From: JBCBDX01 sp039815825
Lineage (GTDB): Bacteria > Pseudomonadota > Alphaproteobacteria > Rhizobiales > Rhizobiaceae
Assembly (NCBI GenBank): GCA_039815825.1
Contig: JBCBYO010000002.1
Span: 95,379 to 159,378, forward strand
Length of the DNA stretch: 64,000 bases
Direction: 5' to 3'
In this document: positions 17,074 through 25,824 of the stretch, piece by piece
Numbering within the stretch: the stretch's first letter is position 1
Layout: every line of letters begins with the position of its first letter
Program-made: the position numbers and the translations under genes
Notes under the pieces: model-generated
What the model was told of the DNA's origin: nothing
Database searches by the model: none
What the model saw: the letters and a program-made list of their open reading frames with translations, nothing else

Positions 17074-18153
17074 TCAGACCGCCGCCTTTACCGCAGTCTC
17101 GATCGCTCGCTGGTCAAGCCCATGAATGCCAATGACAACCAACCGTGTTTCGCGGCTCTCGTCTTCTTGCCAAGGCCGGTCAAAATAGGCGTCAATACGA
17201 CGACCAACGGCCTGAACCACAAGACGCATCGGCTTGCCGGGAACATCAACAAATCCCTTGCAGCGCAGCACGTCATGTTCGGCAATAACGGCGCTTAGAT
17301 TCGCGACAAACGCATCAATGTCCTGCGCCGGACCCGCCTGGACCACGAAGCTTTCAAAATCATCATGGTCGTGATGATGGTGTTGGTGGTCCTCGTCATC
17401 ATCATGATGATGCTCGTGGTGCAGTTCATGATGCGATTTGCGGTTTGCAATCTCGCTTTCAGTGGCCGCATCCAATCCCAATAGCACATCAACAGGCAGT
17501 TGCCCGTGACTTGCTGAAACAACTTTCAGCGGCCGGCCAACCTCACCGGCTACCTGGTCTTTGACCGATGTTAGAGCATCAACGTCTACAAGATCAGCCT
17601 TGTTCAAGACAATCATGTCAGCGGCGCGGATCTGGTCTTCGAAAAGCTCCTCCAGCGGACTTTCATGGTCCAACTCCTCATCCGCTTTGCGCTGCGCATC
17701 GAGCGCATCGTGATCATGTGCGAAGCGACCCTCGGCAACAGCAGCTGCGTCGATAACCGTCACAACCCCATCAACAGTCACCTGTGTCTTGATCTCGGGC
17801 CAATTAAAGGCGGCGACAAGCGGCTGAGGCAGCGCCAAGCCTGATGTCTCAATGACAATGTGGTCCGGTCTATCTTCGCGCTCCAAAAGCGCCGTCATGG
17901 TGGGGATGAAATCATCGGCAACCGTGCAGCAGATGCAGCCATTGGTCAGCTCTACAATATCATCTTCCGTGCAGGTTTCGATGCCGCAGCCCTTCAAGAC
18001 ATCGCCATCAACGCCCAAATCGCCAAACTCGTTGATGATTAGCGCTATTTTTCGACCGTCAGCATTTTGCAGCATGTTGCGGATCATTGTGGTTTTGCCG
18101 GCACCTAGAAAACCGGTAATGACCGTCGCCGGTATTTTCGCTGTCGTCAGCAT
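17074..18153 (-). CDS. cobW: CobW-family metal-chaperone GTPase with His-rich linker
   Basis: A 359-residue G3E GTPase thought to deliver cobalt to the cobaltochelatase. It has ATVITGFLGAGKTTMIRNML (P-loop), NGCICCTVADD (the metal-binding CxCC), IVIETSGLALP and VLNKADLVD (guanine specificity). Between the GTPase and C-terminal domains is a linker of about 25 residues dominated by His and Asp (about residues 237-262). The ATG at 18153 lies 5 bp after the cobU stop; the open frame extends to a TTG at 18162, which I consider less likely. Operon position between cobU and cobN supports the cobalt role. Confidence 0.93.
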   Translation of the reverse strand: MLTTAKIPATVITGFLGAGKTTMIRNMLQNADGRKIALIINEFGDLGVDGDVLKGCGIETCTEDDIVELTNGCICCTVADDFIPTMTALLEREDRPDHIVIETSGLALPQPLVAAFNWPEIKTQVTVDGVVTVIDAAAVAEGRFAHDHDALDAQRKADEELDHESPLEELFEDQIRAADMIVLNKADLVDVDALTSVKDQVAGEVGRPLKVVSASHGQLPVDVLLGLDAATESEIANRKSHHELHHEHHHDDDEDHQHHHHDHDDFESFVVQAGPAQDIDAFVANLSAVIAEHDVLRCKGFVDVPGKPMRLVVQAVGRRIDAYFDRPWQEDESRETRLVVIGIHGLDQRAIETAVKAAV

Positions 18154-18158
18154 ATGTC

Positions 18159-18689
18159 TCAATCATCCTTCAGTGTCAGCGGCAAACCCGCTGCGATAAA
18201 ATGAACCTTGTTGGCGAGCAACGCCACATCCTGATGCAATTGTCCGGCGTGATCACGAAAATCGCGCGCCATCTTGTTATCGGGCACTATGCCGAGGCCT
18301 ACTTCGTTGGATACCAAAACCACAAGGCCTTCGCATTTGTCCAACACGGCGCAAAGTGACGCAAACCGATCCGCAATAGGCGCTTCGGCAAGCATCAAAT
18401 TGGTGACCCAAAGAGTCAGGCAATCAACAAGAATGGCACGTCCCTGCCGCGCCTCACGTTCTATGACACCCGGCAGATCGATCGGCTCTTCAATCGTTTG
18501 CCAATGCGGATTGCGCCGCGACTTGTGCTTATCGACCCGCGACCGCATCTCGTCGTCCCAAACCTGCGCCGTTGCCAAATAAAGTGGCTGCAAACCGCTG
18601 TCCAAAACCATCTTCTCTGCAAAGACGGATTTCCCCGAACGAGCGCCGCCAAGCACCAACACAACGCCAGATGTCACAGGCCGAACCAT
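18159..18689 (-). CDS. cobU: Bifunctional adenosylcobinamide kinase / adenosylcobinamide-phosphate guanylyltransferase CobU (CobP)
   Basis: A 176-residue enzyme that phosphorylates adenosylcobinamide and transfers GMP to it. VVLVLGGARSGKSVFAEKMV is the P-loop, followed by LYLATAQVWDDEM, DKHKSRRNPHWQTIEEP (the guanylylated-histidine region), ILVDCLTLWVTNLM and VSNEVGLGIVPDN, all in family order. The ATG is one base downstream of the cobQ stop. It belongs to the cobQ-cobU-cobW-cobN-cobO run. Confidence 0.95.
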   Translation of the reverse strand: MVRPVTSGVVLVLGGARSGKSVFAEKMVLDSGLQPLYLATAQVWDDEMRSRVDKHKSRRNPHWQTIEEPIDLPGVIEREARQGRAILVDCLTLWVTNLMLAEAPIADRFASLCAVLDKCEGLVVLVSNEVGLGIVPDNKMARDFRDHAGQLHQDVALLANKVHFIAAGLPLTLKDD

Positions 18690-18690
18690 A

Positions 18691-20172
18691 TCAAGCAGCT
18701 CCCCTTTCTGATGCTGACAAATCTGACGCTAAGAGCATGGCGTCAATATCCAACACATTCTCCATCGCATCAGCCAACTCATCAAGCGCGGCCTCAATAT
18801 TGTGTCGGTGATCCGCACCGTCGCTTTCCACGCCCAGGCGCGCAAGAAATGCTTTCCGATATGGCCCACTTTCAAAAAGACCATGTAAGTACGTGCCAAA
18901 AACCTGCCCGTCCGGAGAAGTGGCACCGTCCATCCGCCCATCCATGTCAACAATCGGTCGGACGCAATCAGCCCCCTCAGTCTTACCCAAATGGATTTCA
19001 TAACCGGTCAGCGGATGCCGTCCATCAACACTTACCGCACGGGCGTTTTGCACCGTCTTCTCAGGCTGCATCACAGTATCAACAGCAAGGAGCCCAAGCC
19101 CTTCTACCTTGCTTGGAGACCCCTCCAGCCCGCCCGGATCCGCTATGCTGTTGCCAAGCATCTGGTAGCCGCCGCAAAGTCCAACCACCAATGCACCGCC
19201 TTGGATCGCTTCTTGAATTCGCGCATCCCAACCCAATTGGCGAAAACTGTTCAAATCACCAATTGTGGATTTCGAGCCCGGGACAATCACCGCGGCAGGG
19301 CGCGTCGGCCAATCGTCATCGGGCAGAATAAACTGCACATCAACACCAGGCTCAGCGCTCAACGGGTCAAGATCATCAAAATTGGCGATCCGATCCAAGA
19401 CAGGAACAGCGATCGTAACCGGTGCGGCGCTTTCGCGAGAAAGCTTTTCCAGAACTACGGAGTCTTCAGCGGGCAAACGCGCTGCCGCAACCTGCCACCC
19501 CAGCACGCCAAAACTTGGCCAACTGGTGAAACGCGTTACGATCTCCAGACCCTCGTCAAAGAGCGAGACGTCACCGCGAAATTTGTTGATCAGATAGCCG
19601 ACAATCATATCGCGATCAGCGGGTTCCAAGACCGTATGGGTACCGACCAACGAGGCGATGACGCCCCCGCGATCAATATCACCAACCAAAACGACTGGCA
19701 CTCGTGCCGCCGTCGCAAACCCCATATTGGCAATATCGCCCTTGCGCAGATTAATCTCCGCCGGGGAACCTGCACCTTCGACCAACACAATGTCGGCCTC
19801 GCGCTTGAGCACGTCAAAAGACTCCAAAACCGCGCCCAACAAAGTCGGTTTGAGGGCTTGATAATCTCGACCTTTGGCGGTGCCCCGAACTTTTCCATGC
19901 ACGACAATCTGGCTGCCCGTCTCGCTTTGGGGTTTTAGCAAAACCGGGTTCATGTGGATGGAAGGAGCGACACCACAAGCAAGTGCTTGAAGCCATTGAG
20001 CCCTACCGATCTCGCCGCCATCGCGAGCAACGGCGGCATTGTTGGACATATTCTGGGGCTTGAACGGTCGTACTTTTAAACCGCGCTTCTTCAAAGCACG
20101 GCAAAGGCCGGCCACCAGAACCGTCTTGCCAACGTCCGAACCTGTCCCTTGAAACATCAGCGCCCGTGTCAT
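18691..20172 (-). CDS. cobQ: Cobyric acid synthase CobQ/CbiP
   Basis: Glutamine-dependent amidase that amidates four carboxylates of adenosylcobyrinic acid a,c-diamide. The 493-residue protein opens LMFQGTGSDVGKTVLVAGLC (ATP-binding), has FKPQNMSNNAAVA, and carries a C-terminal glutamine amidotransferase domain with VVGLCGGYQMLGNSI (nucleophile Cys) and GTYLHGLFE (catalytic His). It is the first gene of the second minus-strand cob operon; the upstream 390-bp divergent region contains hairpins but no B12-riboswitch consensus that I can see. Confidence 0.96.
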   Translation of the reverse strand: MTRALMFQGTGSDVGKTVLVAGLCRALKKRGLKVRPFKPQNMSNNAAVARDGGEIGRAQWLQALACGVAPSIHMNPVLLKPQSETGSQIVVHGKVRGTAKGRDYQALKPTLLGAVLESFDVLKREADIVLVEGAGSPAEINLRKGDIANMGFATAARVPVVLVGDIDRGGVIASLVGTHTVLEPADRDMIVGYLINKFRGDVSLFDEGLEIVTRFTSWPSFGVLGWQVAAARLPAEDSVVLEKLSRESAAPVTIAVPVLDRIANFDDLDPLSAEPGVDVQFILPDDDWPTRPAAVIVPGSKSTIGDLNSFRQLGWDARIQEAIQGGALVVGLCGGYQMLGNSIADPGGLEGSPSKVEGLGLLAVDTVMQPEKTVQNARAVSVDGRHPLTGYEIHLGKTEGADCVRPIVDMDGRMDGATSPDGQVFGTYLHGLFESGPYRKAFLARLGVESDGADHRHNIEAALDELADAMENVLDIDAMLLASDLSASERGAA

Positions 20173-20563
20173 GGTCAGACGGTTATATCAGCGTTGTGTC
20201 CACGCAAAGCGTTTTCGAAGCCTGCTCGCACGGCACAAGAAATAAAAAATCGCGCCAGCCAAGTGCTGCACGCGATTTTTTTGCCCGATACGCTGGCAAT
20301 AATATCTCCGGTACGCAGAACCTGATCCGGAGCACGGCCGACGCGGGCCGCAATAACGAAATTAAAGCGACAGAGTTACCACGAGGTTATTGTTCACTTA
20401 AGCAATTCTAAACAACGCCGTTATTTCGACGTGAAAACGTGGTTTTCTCATATCCGTAAATATGAAACATCAACTTACACGAACCCGGGCATTGCAATTG
20501 CCAGACAGCAGCATCATTGTGGGGAAAAGCTCGGCGCTTTTTTTGGGCAACGACGGATTTAAT
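20173..20563. other. Divergent intergenic region, cobQ / DUF922 lipoprotein
   Basis: About 390 bp between genes read away from each other. It holds a strong terminator-like hairpin (20244-20282) and a second stem CTCCGG/CCGGAG (20306-20332). No conserved B12-box (GCCACTG-like) is visible on the cobQ strand, so I do not call a cobalamin riboswitch. Open frames in it lack good starts. Confidence 0.6.
20244..20282. terminator. Bidirectional intrinsic-terminator-like hairpin in a divergent region
   Basis: AAAAAATCGCG (20244-20254) pairs with CGCGATTTTTT (20271-20281), and the loop side contains a further CAGC/GCTG pairing. Both strands end in six or more T residues. A terminator between two outward-facing genes has no obvious client and may end a small RNA. 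Confidence 0.7.
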
Positions 20564-21133
20564 ATGAAAACGCTTAAATTGGCCGTTCTTGCCGCCCTCA
20601 CACTCGCCGCTACCGGCTGTGTGAGCACATCCCCACAAGTGACCACGAACTACTATTTTGTTTCAGGGCAAACGAGTGAAGAACTTGATCGCGAACTCCG
20701 ACGCCGAGGTCCGATGCAGGGACACGCGATCGCCGTAGCCGCAATCCGCTTTGATCCTGTTGCGGTCATTCAACAAGAGACCGGCAACGGATGTGTCTTC
20801 AAGACAGCCAAGTTTCGTGTGCAAGCTGAAATAACCCTACCGCGTTGGAAAGAGCGCAATCGCTCAACCGATCGCGATCTACGTCAGGCCTGGGACGGTT
20901 TGGCGCGGTACGCCAAATTGCACGAAGACACGCATGTGAAGATTGCCGAACGGTTCGCCAAGTTGCTTGGTGAAGAGTTGGAAGAACTACCCGCTCAAGG
21001 CGACTGTAGCAAACTTGACAATGTTGCAAAAAGAGTTGTCGAAAGAACACGCAACGCTCACAACAAAGCACAAAACGCGTTTGATGCAGCCGAACAAAGG
21101 CGATTAGAGCGACTTTTCGCCGAAGCGAGTTAA
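20564..21133 (+). CDS. DUF922-family lipoprotein, predicted secreted Zn-dependent protease
   Basis: A 189-residue protein. The N-terminus MKTLKLAVLAALTLAATGC is a lipoprotein signal with Cys at 19, so it should be membrane-anchored outside the cytoplasm. The middle has LHEDTHVKIAERFA, an HExxH zinc-protease signature, typical of DUF922 proteins, and a C-terminal coiled-coil-like helix rich in Arg, Glu and Ala. The frame is open from 20462, but the ATG at 20564 gives a proper lipobox and I chose it. Two cysteines (in NGCVFK and GDCSKL) may form a disulfide. Substrate is unknown and proteolysis is unproven for the family. Confidence 0.8.
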   Translation: MKTLKLAVLAALTLAATGCVSTSPQVTTNYYFVSGQTSEELDRELRRRGPMQGHAIAVAAIRFDPVAVIQQETGNGCVFKTAKFRVQAEITLPRWKERNRSTDRDLRQAWDGLARYAKLHEDTHVKIAERFAKLLGEELEELPAQGDCSKLDNVAKRVVERTRNAHNKAQNAFDAAEQRRLERLFAEAS

Positions 21134-21149
21134 TTGCAGCAAACAGTCT

Positions 21150-21554
21150 TTAGCTGGCTTTATTCATTTTTCTCAAGCGTCGATAATTAGCCCGAACACG
21201 CTTGGCCGCCGGTTCCATGCCCGCATCGACAACATCTTGGACCGCACGCGAAAAGGCATGTGGATTTGGAACCTCACCCGAAAGCGCACTAAGCCAAATA
21301 CGGGTCCACGATTGCATCAACTCAGCGTGGGCTGATCCGTAACTTTCCATAATTGCAGCCGATTTTTCGACAATCGCGCGTCGCCCTTCCGCGGTATCGC
21401 GGTGTCGGGCAAAATAGGGCGTCGCGAGCTCCCACATTACAAGCGGCATGCGCAACGAAACGACGAATGGAGCCAGCATGACAACGTCTGTACCGGGCGG
21501 CATAGCACGATAGCTAGACTTGGCACTGATAGATCGAACTTTACGATCGGCCAT
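21150..21554 (-). CDS. Unrecognised helical protein (134 residues)
   Basis: I do not recognise the family. The protein is mainly alpha-helical, with a basic, Ser-rich N-terminus (ADRKVRSISAKSSYRAMPPG), a moderately hydrophobic segment (about 27-45, VVMLAPFVVSLRMPLVMWEL), and a basic C-terminal helix (KRVRANYRRLRKMN). The overall look recalls phasin-like or granule-associated proteins (SWTRIWLSALSGEV), but that is only a resemblance. The frame is open to 21599; the ATG at 21554 has AAAGGAG eight bases upstream and is the clear start. It lies convergent to the DUF922 gene and downstream of the aminotransferase gene on the same strand (17-63 bp spacing depending on start). Confidence 0.65.
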   Translation of the reverse strand: MADRKVRSISAKSSYRAMPPGTDVVMLAPFVVSLRMPLVMWELATPYFARHRDTAEGRRAIVEKSAAIMESYGSAHAELMQSWTRIWLSALSGEVPNPHAFSRAVQDVVDAGMEPAAKRVRANYRRLRKMNKAS

Positions 21555-21616
21555 GAACCGCACTCCTTTGTGCAGTGCACGTATCATACTGCACCGCACA
21601 AAATACAGCGAAAAAA

Positions 21617-22990
21617 TCAGCGAAGGGTTTCGAGCGCCCCATCAAAGGCTTTTTTGACGCGTGCAACGGCCATATCAATGGTTTCACGCGTCCAGATGAG
21701 CGGCGGCGATAAGATCATGGTATCCATCACCTGACGCATCATTATACCGTTTGCAATTGCCGCGTCGCGCACGGCAACCGCCCCACTTCCGGCTGGCTCA
21801 TGTCGCTTACGCGACGCAAGGTCGCTCACAACTTCAATGGCCGCCAGCAAACCAAATGACCGGATTTCTCCAACCAGTGGATGATCACCCAATGCCGTCG
21901 TCAAAGCTTCTCCCAAATAAGGGCCCGTCTCATCACGAACGCGTTCTACCAAACCTTCACGTTCAATGATCTCAAGGTTTCGCAAGGCCACAGCGCAAGC
22001 CACGGGGTGTCCGGAATAGGTGTATCCATGGTAAAACTCACCGCCTTTTTCCACCATCGTATTCGCTACCCGGTCCCCAACCAGCAATGCCGATAAGGGC
22101 TGATAGCCGGACGTCAAACCTTTTGCAGTGGTGATCATATCCGCCTTGATATCCATGGATTGAGAGGCAAACCACTCGCCGGTCCGTCCATAGCCAGTGA
22201 TAACCTCATCCAGCAGCAGCAAGACATCATATTGCGTGCAGATACGCTGGATTTCGGGCCAATAGCTTTCCGGTGGAATTTTGACACCACCGGCACCTTG
22301 GATCGGCTCGCCAATAAAGGCGGCAACATTCTCAGGACCTGCCGCAATGATCGCATCTTCCACTGCTTTGGCTGCGCGCAGACCAAAGGCATGGTCACTC
22401 TCACCTGGCTCTGCCAGTTCAAAACTGTAGGGGCACATGACATGCTCAATATTGGGCACGGCGCCATTTAGCTGTTCGTGCATGGCCGCCATGCCGCCCA
22501 ATGACGTCGCGGCGATTGTGGAGCCGTGATAGGCCCATTTGCGCGAAATGATTTTGTTTTTTTCCGGCTTGCCTTCAAGCACCCAAAAATGGCGCGCAAT
22601 ACGCAGTGCCGTATCGTTCGCTTCCGAACCCGATGAGCCGAAGAAAACCTGGTTGATGTGGTCAGGCGCGATCGACGCCAGTTTTTCCGCAAGCAGCACC
22701 GGCGTCGGCGTCGTGCAGCGGAAGAATGAGTTATAATACGGTAGTTCCCGCATCTGTTCGGCCGCCACATCGGCCAATTCATGATGGCCGTATCCTATAT
22801 TGACACACCATAGCCCAGCCATACCGTCCAGGATTTCGTTGCCAAGTGCATCATAAACAAATGGGCCATCGGCCCGCACGATCATGCGGCTGCCTTCGGT
22901 GCGTAAATCCTTGTGGTCTGAAAAGGGGTGTAAATGGTGCGCAGCGTCTTTTCGCTGCAATTGCTCATTGGTGAAATTTTGAAAAGTCAT
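21617..22990 (-). CDS. Class III PLP-dependent aminotransferase (omega-amino-acid / putrescine-pyruvate type)
   Basis: A 457-residue cytosolic fold-type I enzyme that moves an amino group from an omega-amine (for example putrescine, beta-alanine or taurine) to pyruvate or a similar acceptor. It shows VFFGSSGSEANDTALRIAR (phosphate binding), WAYHGSTIAATSLGG, EPIQGAGGVKIPPESYW, LLLLDEVITGYGRTGEWFAS (Asp that contacts the pyridine N) and TTAKGLTSGYQPLSA with the Schiff-base lysine. The C-terminus has the usual IGEIR-like SFGLLAAIE. The start has GGAGA upstream of the ATG. Substrate cannot be fixed from sequence alone. Confidence 0.88.
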   Translation of the reverse strand: MTFQNFTNEQLQRKDAAHHLHPFSDHKDLRTEGSRMIVRADGPFVYDALGNEILDGMAGLWCVNIGYGHHELADVAAEQMRELPYYNSFFRCTTPTPVLLAEKLASIAPDHINQVFFGSSGSEANDTALRIARHFWVLEGKPEKNKIISRKWAYHGSTIAATSLGGMAAMHEQLNGAVPNIEHVMCPYSFELAEPGESDHAFGLRAAKAVEDAIIAAGPENVAAFIGEPIQGAGGVKIPPESYWPEIQRICTQYDVLLLLDEVITGYGRTGEWFASQSMDIKADMITTAKGLTSGYQPLSALLVGDRVANTMVEKGGEFYHGYTYSGHPVACAVALRNLEIIEREGLVERVRDETGPYLGEALTTALGDHPLVGEIRSFGLLAAIEVVSDLASRKRHEPAGSGAVAVRDAAIANGIMMRQVMDTMILSPPLIWTRETIDMAVARVKKAFDGALETLR

Positions 22991-23297
22991 TGCCTTGTCT
23001 CCTGATCGCTAAATGTCCGCTGATCGGGAAAAAGGGCGGTGAATAGCCAATGCGCGCGCACAGGCGAAGCAAATCATAGTGCAGGCTGTTGCTGGTCGCT
23101 TTTGCTTTCATCGCAAATTGATACGCGCGCAATGCGGTTCAGACAAGAACCGTTTCTTGTCACTGATCGTTTTTGAAATTCGTCGTGCGATTTTAAAATT
23201 CGATGTGTGCGTTTCAAACTAAAGCAGTCGAGCCGACGTGTTAACCACATCTTCTCGTCATCGCGGCGAACACCGCAGAACTCTAATGGAGATGATG
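22991..23297. other. Intergenic region upstream of aminotransferase and small secreted protein
   Basis: About 300 bp between divergent genes with no convincing reading frame. It contains a perfect dyad at 23142-23161 (listed separately) and an AT-rich stretch (about 23170-23215) that could hold promoters. Confidence 0.5.
23142..23161. promoter_or_regulatory. Perfect 8-bp dyad, candidate operator
   Basis: GACAAGAA and TTCTTGTC flank a CCGT spacer. The spacing and symmetry fit a dimeric repressor site; it is in the divergent region between the class III aminotransferase and the small secreted protein. No cognate regulator is identified. Confidence 0.45.
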
Positions 23298-23546
23298 ATG
23301 AAAAACCTTGCTACTGTTTTCGGCACAGCCATTCTGGCACTAACACTTGCAGCCCCTGTTTCTTTGGCAGAAACAACGACACCATCCGCTTCAAGCGCGG
23401 TTGAAAATACGCAAAAGTTTGCAGCCCCCTTCGGCGCCGCATGCACGTTGGAACAAATTGAAACAGTAAAAGCGTGCAACAAATCAACAGATCAACTCGA
23501 TCAGAAATATCCATCTGCCCCCGTGTTTCCGCAGTTTGGGATCTAA
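23298..23546 (+). CDS. Small secreted protein of unknown function (82 residues)
   Basis: The N-terminus KNLATVFGTAILALTLAAPVS is a Sec signal peptide with likely cleavage after LAE or SLA. The mature part is about 58 residues, polar, with two cysteines (AACTLEQIE and VKACNKS) that could form a disulfide. I do not recognise a family. GGAG at 23288-23291 is well spaced for the ATG at 23298 (23292 and 23295 are in-frame alternatives in an ATGATGATG run). It sits about 40 bp upstream of the AraC-like regulator gene, on the same strand. Confidence 0.6.
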   Translation: MKNLATVFGTAILALTLAAPVSLAETTTPSASSAVENTQKFAAPFGAACTLEQIETVKACNKSTDQLDQKYPSAPVFPQFGI

Positions 23547-23587
23547 CAAAGTTGGCCAATCAGGCAAACTGAGTTAAATGGGTTTCA

Positions 23588-24664
23588 ATGGAATTGATCG
23601 ACCTTTTTGAGGGCATTTTACGTGGCGGCGCTGGCGCGTTGTGCATCGTCTTGATTGCACAAATACTTGCGCCGCGCCCAATCACTTGGCCAGCAATTTA
23701 CGGGTCGCTGTTCCTACTGGGTGCTGGCATATATTCAATCGCGGTGTTGCCAGCCCTCCTTCCACATTTGGGTTGGTTCAAGGTGCCTCTCAAAGCTATT
23801 GGCATCGCGAGCCCGGGTTTCTTTTGGCTTTTTGTCCGTGCATTGAATGACGACAATTACAGATTTTCGTGGGTCGACCTTTTGGCGCCCGCTATACTCA
23901 CCGGCTTGTATCTCTTGTGCACGCCATTTCCCGCGCTCAAGTCCTACACGCTTTGGATCAATCTAGCGCTTGTATCGGCGCTGATGGCGCACACAATCTA
24001 TATCGTCAGATGTTGTTTGGCGGACGATCTGGTAGCTTCACGACGCCAAGTAGCACGCACGATGTCATGGCTGATCCCGTTGATCGCTTTGGCTATCTTC
24101 GCCGTCGAACTTGTTGAGATTGCCGCCGAGGCCATGAAGCCGGCAGGGGCCCCTATTTGGATGCGCGCGAGCGCTGCGATCGGCATGCTGACCGTTGGCG
24201 TGATCTTGATGACCTCTCTGTCATCGATCAGAAAAACCCTTCTACCTGTATCAGCAAACAGTGCGAACGAACGTTCGGATGTGTCCGGGTCCGCAGCTGG
24301 TCTTTCAGCCGCTGACAGAATCGATCTTGGGCGAATCCGAGACTTGATGGAAGATGGCGCATACCTTTCGCCCGGCCTGTCGATTGGCGAACTTGCACAG
24401 CAGCTCAACCTGCCCGAGCACAGATTACGCAAACTTATAAATGGTGCTTTGGGATATCGGAATTTTGCGGCCTTTGTGAACGATTATCGGATCGCCGAAG
24501 CCAAGCGCCGCTTGGCGATGCCCGACTTTGTCCATACTCAGATCACCAGCCTCGCATATGATCTGGGATACGGTTCGCTGGCTCCGTTCAATAGGGCGTT
24601 TAGAGAGCGCGCTGGTTTGAGCCCGAGCGAATTTCGTGAACAGGTACTGTCGCCGCCACAATGA
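23588..24664 (+). CDS. AraC-family regulator with N-terminal multi-spanning membrane domain
   Basis: A 358-residue protein. Residues 1 to about 220 contain seven hydrophobic segments, so the sensor part is in the inner membrane. After a polar linker (about 222-245), residues 250-358 form an AraC DNA-binding domain with two helix-turn-helix motifs (LSIGELAQQLNLPEHRLRKL and ITSLAYDLGYGSLAPFNRAF, ending RAGLSPSEFR). This architecture senses a membrane or periplasmic signal and acts directly on DNA. It lies immediately upstream of two SDR-type reductase genes on the same strand, which are plausible targets. Confidence 0.85.
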   Translation: MELIDLFEGILRGGAGALCIVLIAQILAPRPITWPAIYGSLFLLGAGIYSIAVLPALLPHLGWFKVPLKAIGIASPGFFWLFVRALNDDNYRFSWVDLLAPAILTGLYLLCTPFPALKSYTLWINLALVSALMAHTIYIVRCCLADDLVASRRQVARTMSWLIPLIALAIFAVELVEIAAEAMKPAGAPIWMRASAAIGMLTVGVILMTSLSSIRKTLLPVSANSANERSDVSGSAAGLSAADRIDLGRIRDLMEDGAYLSPGLSIGELAQQLNLPEHRLRKLINGALGYRNFAAFVNDYRIAEAKRRLAMPDFVHTQITSLAYDLGYGSLAPFNRAFRERAGLSPSEFREQVLSPPQ

Positions 24665-24723
24665 CCCTCGCTTTGGTTGCAGCAAAGAGATAAGCAACCC
24701 GAAGAATTCGACAGGTCATAAAT

Positions 24724-25758
24724 GTGGCAAAGAAAATATTCTTGACGGGAATCAGCGGTTTCATCGGCAAAGAGATTGCCATTGAGGCCCTTTCACGTGG
24801 TTACTCCGTCCATGGAACAATACGTTTTCGCGACGATGAGCAGCGGGTGCGCAAGACGCTGTCCGAGGCGATGGGAACGAGCGACATTCCGGTCACTATA
24901 GAGCGTCTCGAACTGGGTTTGCCAAGTGGTTGGGCAAAGGCAATGCGCGGGTGCAACATCGTCATTCACACAGCCGCACACGTACCGGTCGTTTTCCCAC
25001 GCAACAGGGCAGAGCTATTTGGCGCCGCTATCGACGGTACAAAAACTGTGATGCAAGCCGCCAAAAGAAACGAAATTGAAAGGGTCATTCTGACTTCGTC
25101 CTCGACGGCAATCACGGAGGGGCATAGGTTTCGTGGAAAACGCATTTTCGATGAAACAGATTGGTCGGACTTGAACGGTCGCAGAATGACCGCCTATGCG
25201 ACCGCCAAGACCCTGGCAGAAAAGGGAGCGTGGTCAGCTGCCCAAGCAAATGATTGCCCTTTTAAACTTACAACAATTCAGCCGGGTGTCACCATGGGCC
25301 CTATTCGTGATTTGGAGTCGGTTAGCTCAATTGCTATCCTAACCCGAATGCTAAAGGGCGTCGATCCGGCTCAGCCGAATTTTGGTTTTCCTTATGTCCA
25401 TGTGTTCGATGTTGCTCGCTGCCATGTAGACGCGATCACCAATGACAATACGAAAGGGGAGCGTATCGCGGCAACTAATGGCTTTATGTGGTACCCCGAA
25501 GTTGCTTCGTTCGTGCAGGAAGAATTTCCCGAACTTGGATTAAAGAGCAGGCGCTTTCCGAGCGCTTTGGTTCGCGTTCTCTCGCCATTCAAACCCCGAC
25601 TGCGCACATTTGAGCCACATTTGGACAGGCATGCCGATGTCTCCAACGCGAAAGCCCTTTCCATCTTTGGCCGGCCTTTTATCCCGCTTGACGACATGTT
25701 GCGGCAAACCGTTCGTTCACTCATCGAAAAAAGTGACACTCTCCTCAAAAAAAGCTGA
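24724..25758 (+). CDS. Extended SDR / NAD-dependent epimerase-dehydratase family protein, paralogue 1
   Basis: A 344-residue Rossmann-fold oxidoreductase. The N-terminus KKIFLTGISGFIGKEIAIEA carries the TGxxGxxG dinucleotide motif, VILTSSSTAI the active-site serine region, and YATAKTLAEKGAW the YxxxK catalytic pair (here Y-A-T-A-K). The sequence resembles dihydroflavonol-4-reductase / cinnamoyl-CoA-reductase-like bacterial enzymes; the substrate is unknown. The start is GTG at 24724; an ATG two bases upstream is in another frame. It shares layout and motifs with the next gene and is probably a diverged tandem duplicate. Confidence 0.82.
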   Translation: MAKKIFLTGISGFIGKEIAIEALSRGYSVHGTIRFRDDEQRVRKTLSEAMGTSDIPVTIERLELGLPSGWAKAMRGCNIVIHTAAHVPVVFPRNRAELFGAAIDGTKTVMQAAKRNEIERVILTSSSTAITEGHRFRGKRIFDETDWSDLNGRRMTAYATAKTLAEKGAWSAAQANDCPFKLTTIQPGVTMGPIRDLESVSSIAILTRMLKGVDPAQPNFGFPYVHVFDVARCHVDAITNDNTKGERIAATNGFMWYPEVASFVQEEFPELGLKSRRFPSALVRVLSPFKPRLRTFEPHLDRHADVSNAKALSIFGRPFIPLDDMLRQTVRSLIEKSDTLLKKS

Positions 25759-25824
25759 TTTATCGCTTGATAGTTCGTGTAGAAGACCCAATGTTAGTGA
25801 TATTAACATAAGGCTGCTCACGCT

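Noticed and set aside
20173..20460. Cobalamin riboswitch upstream of cobQ
   Set aside because: I looked on the minus strand for the B12-box and the GGGAA/GCCACTG core elements and did not find them. The hairpins present are better described as terminator-like.
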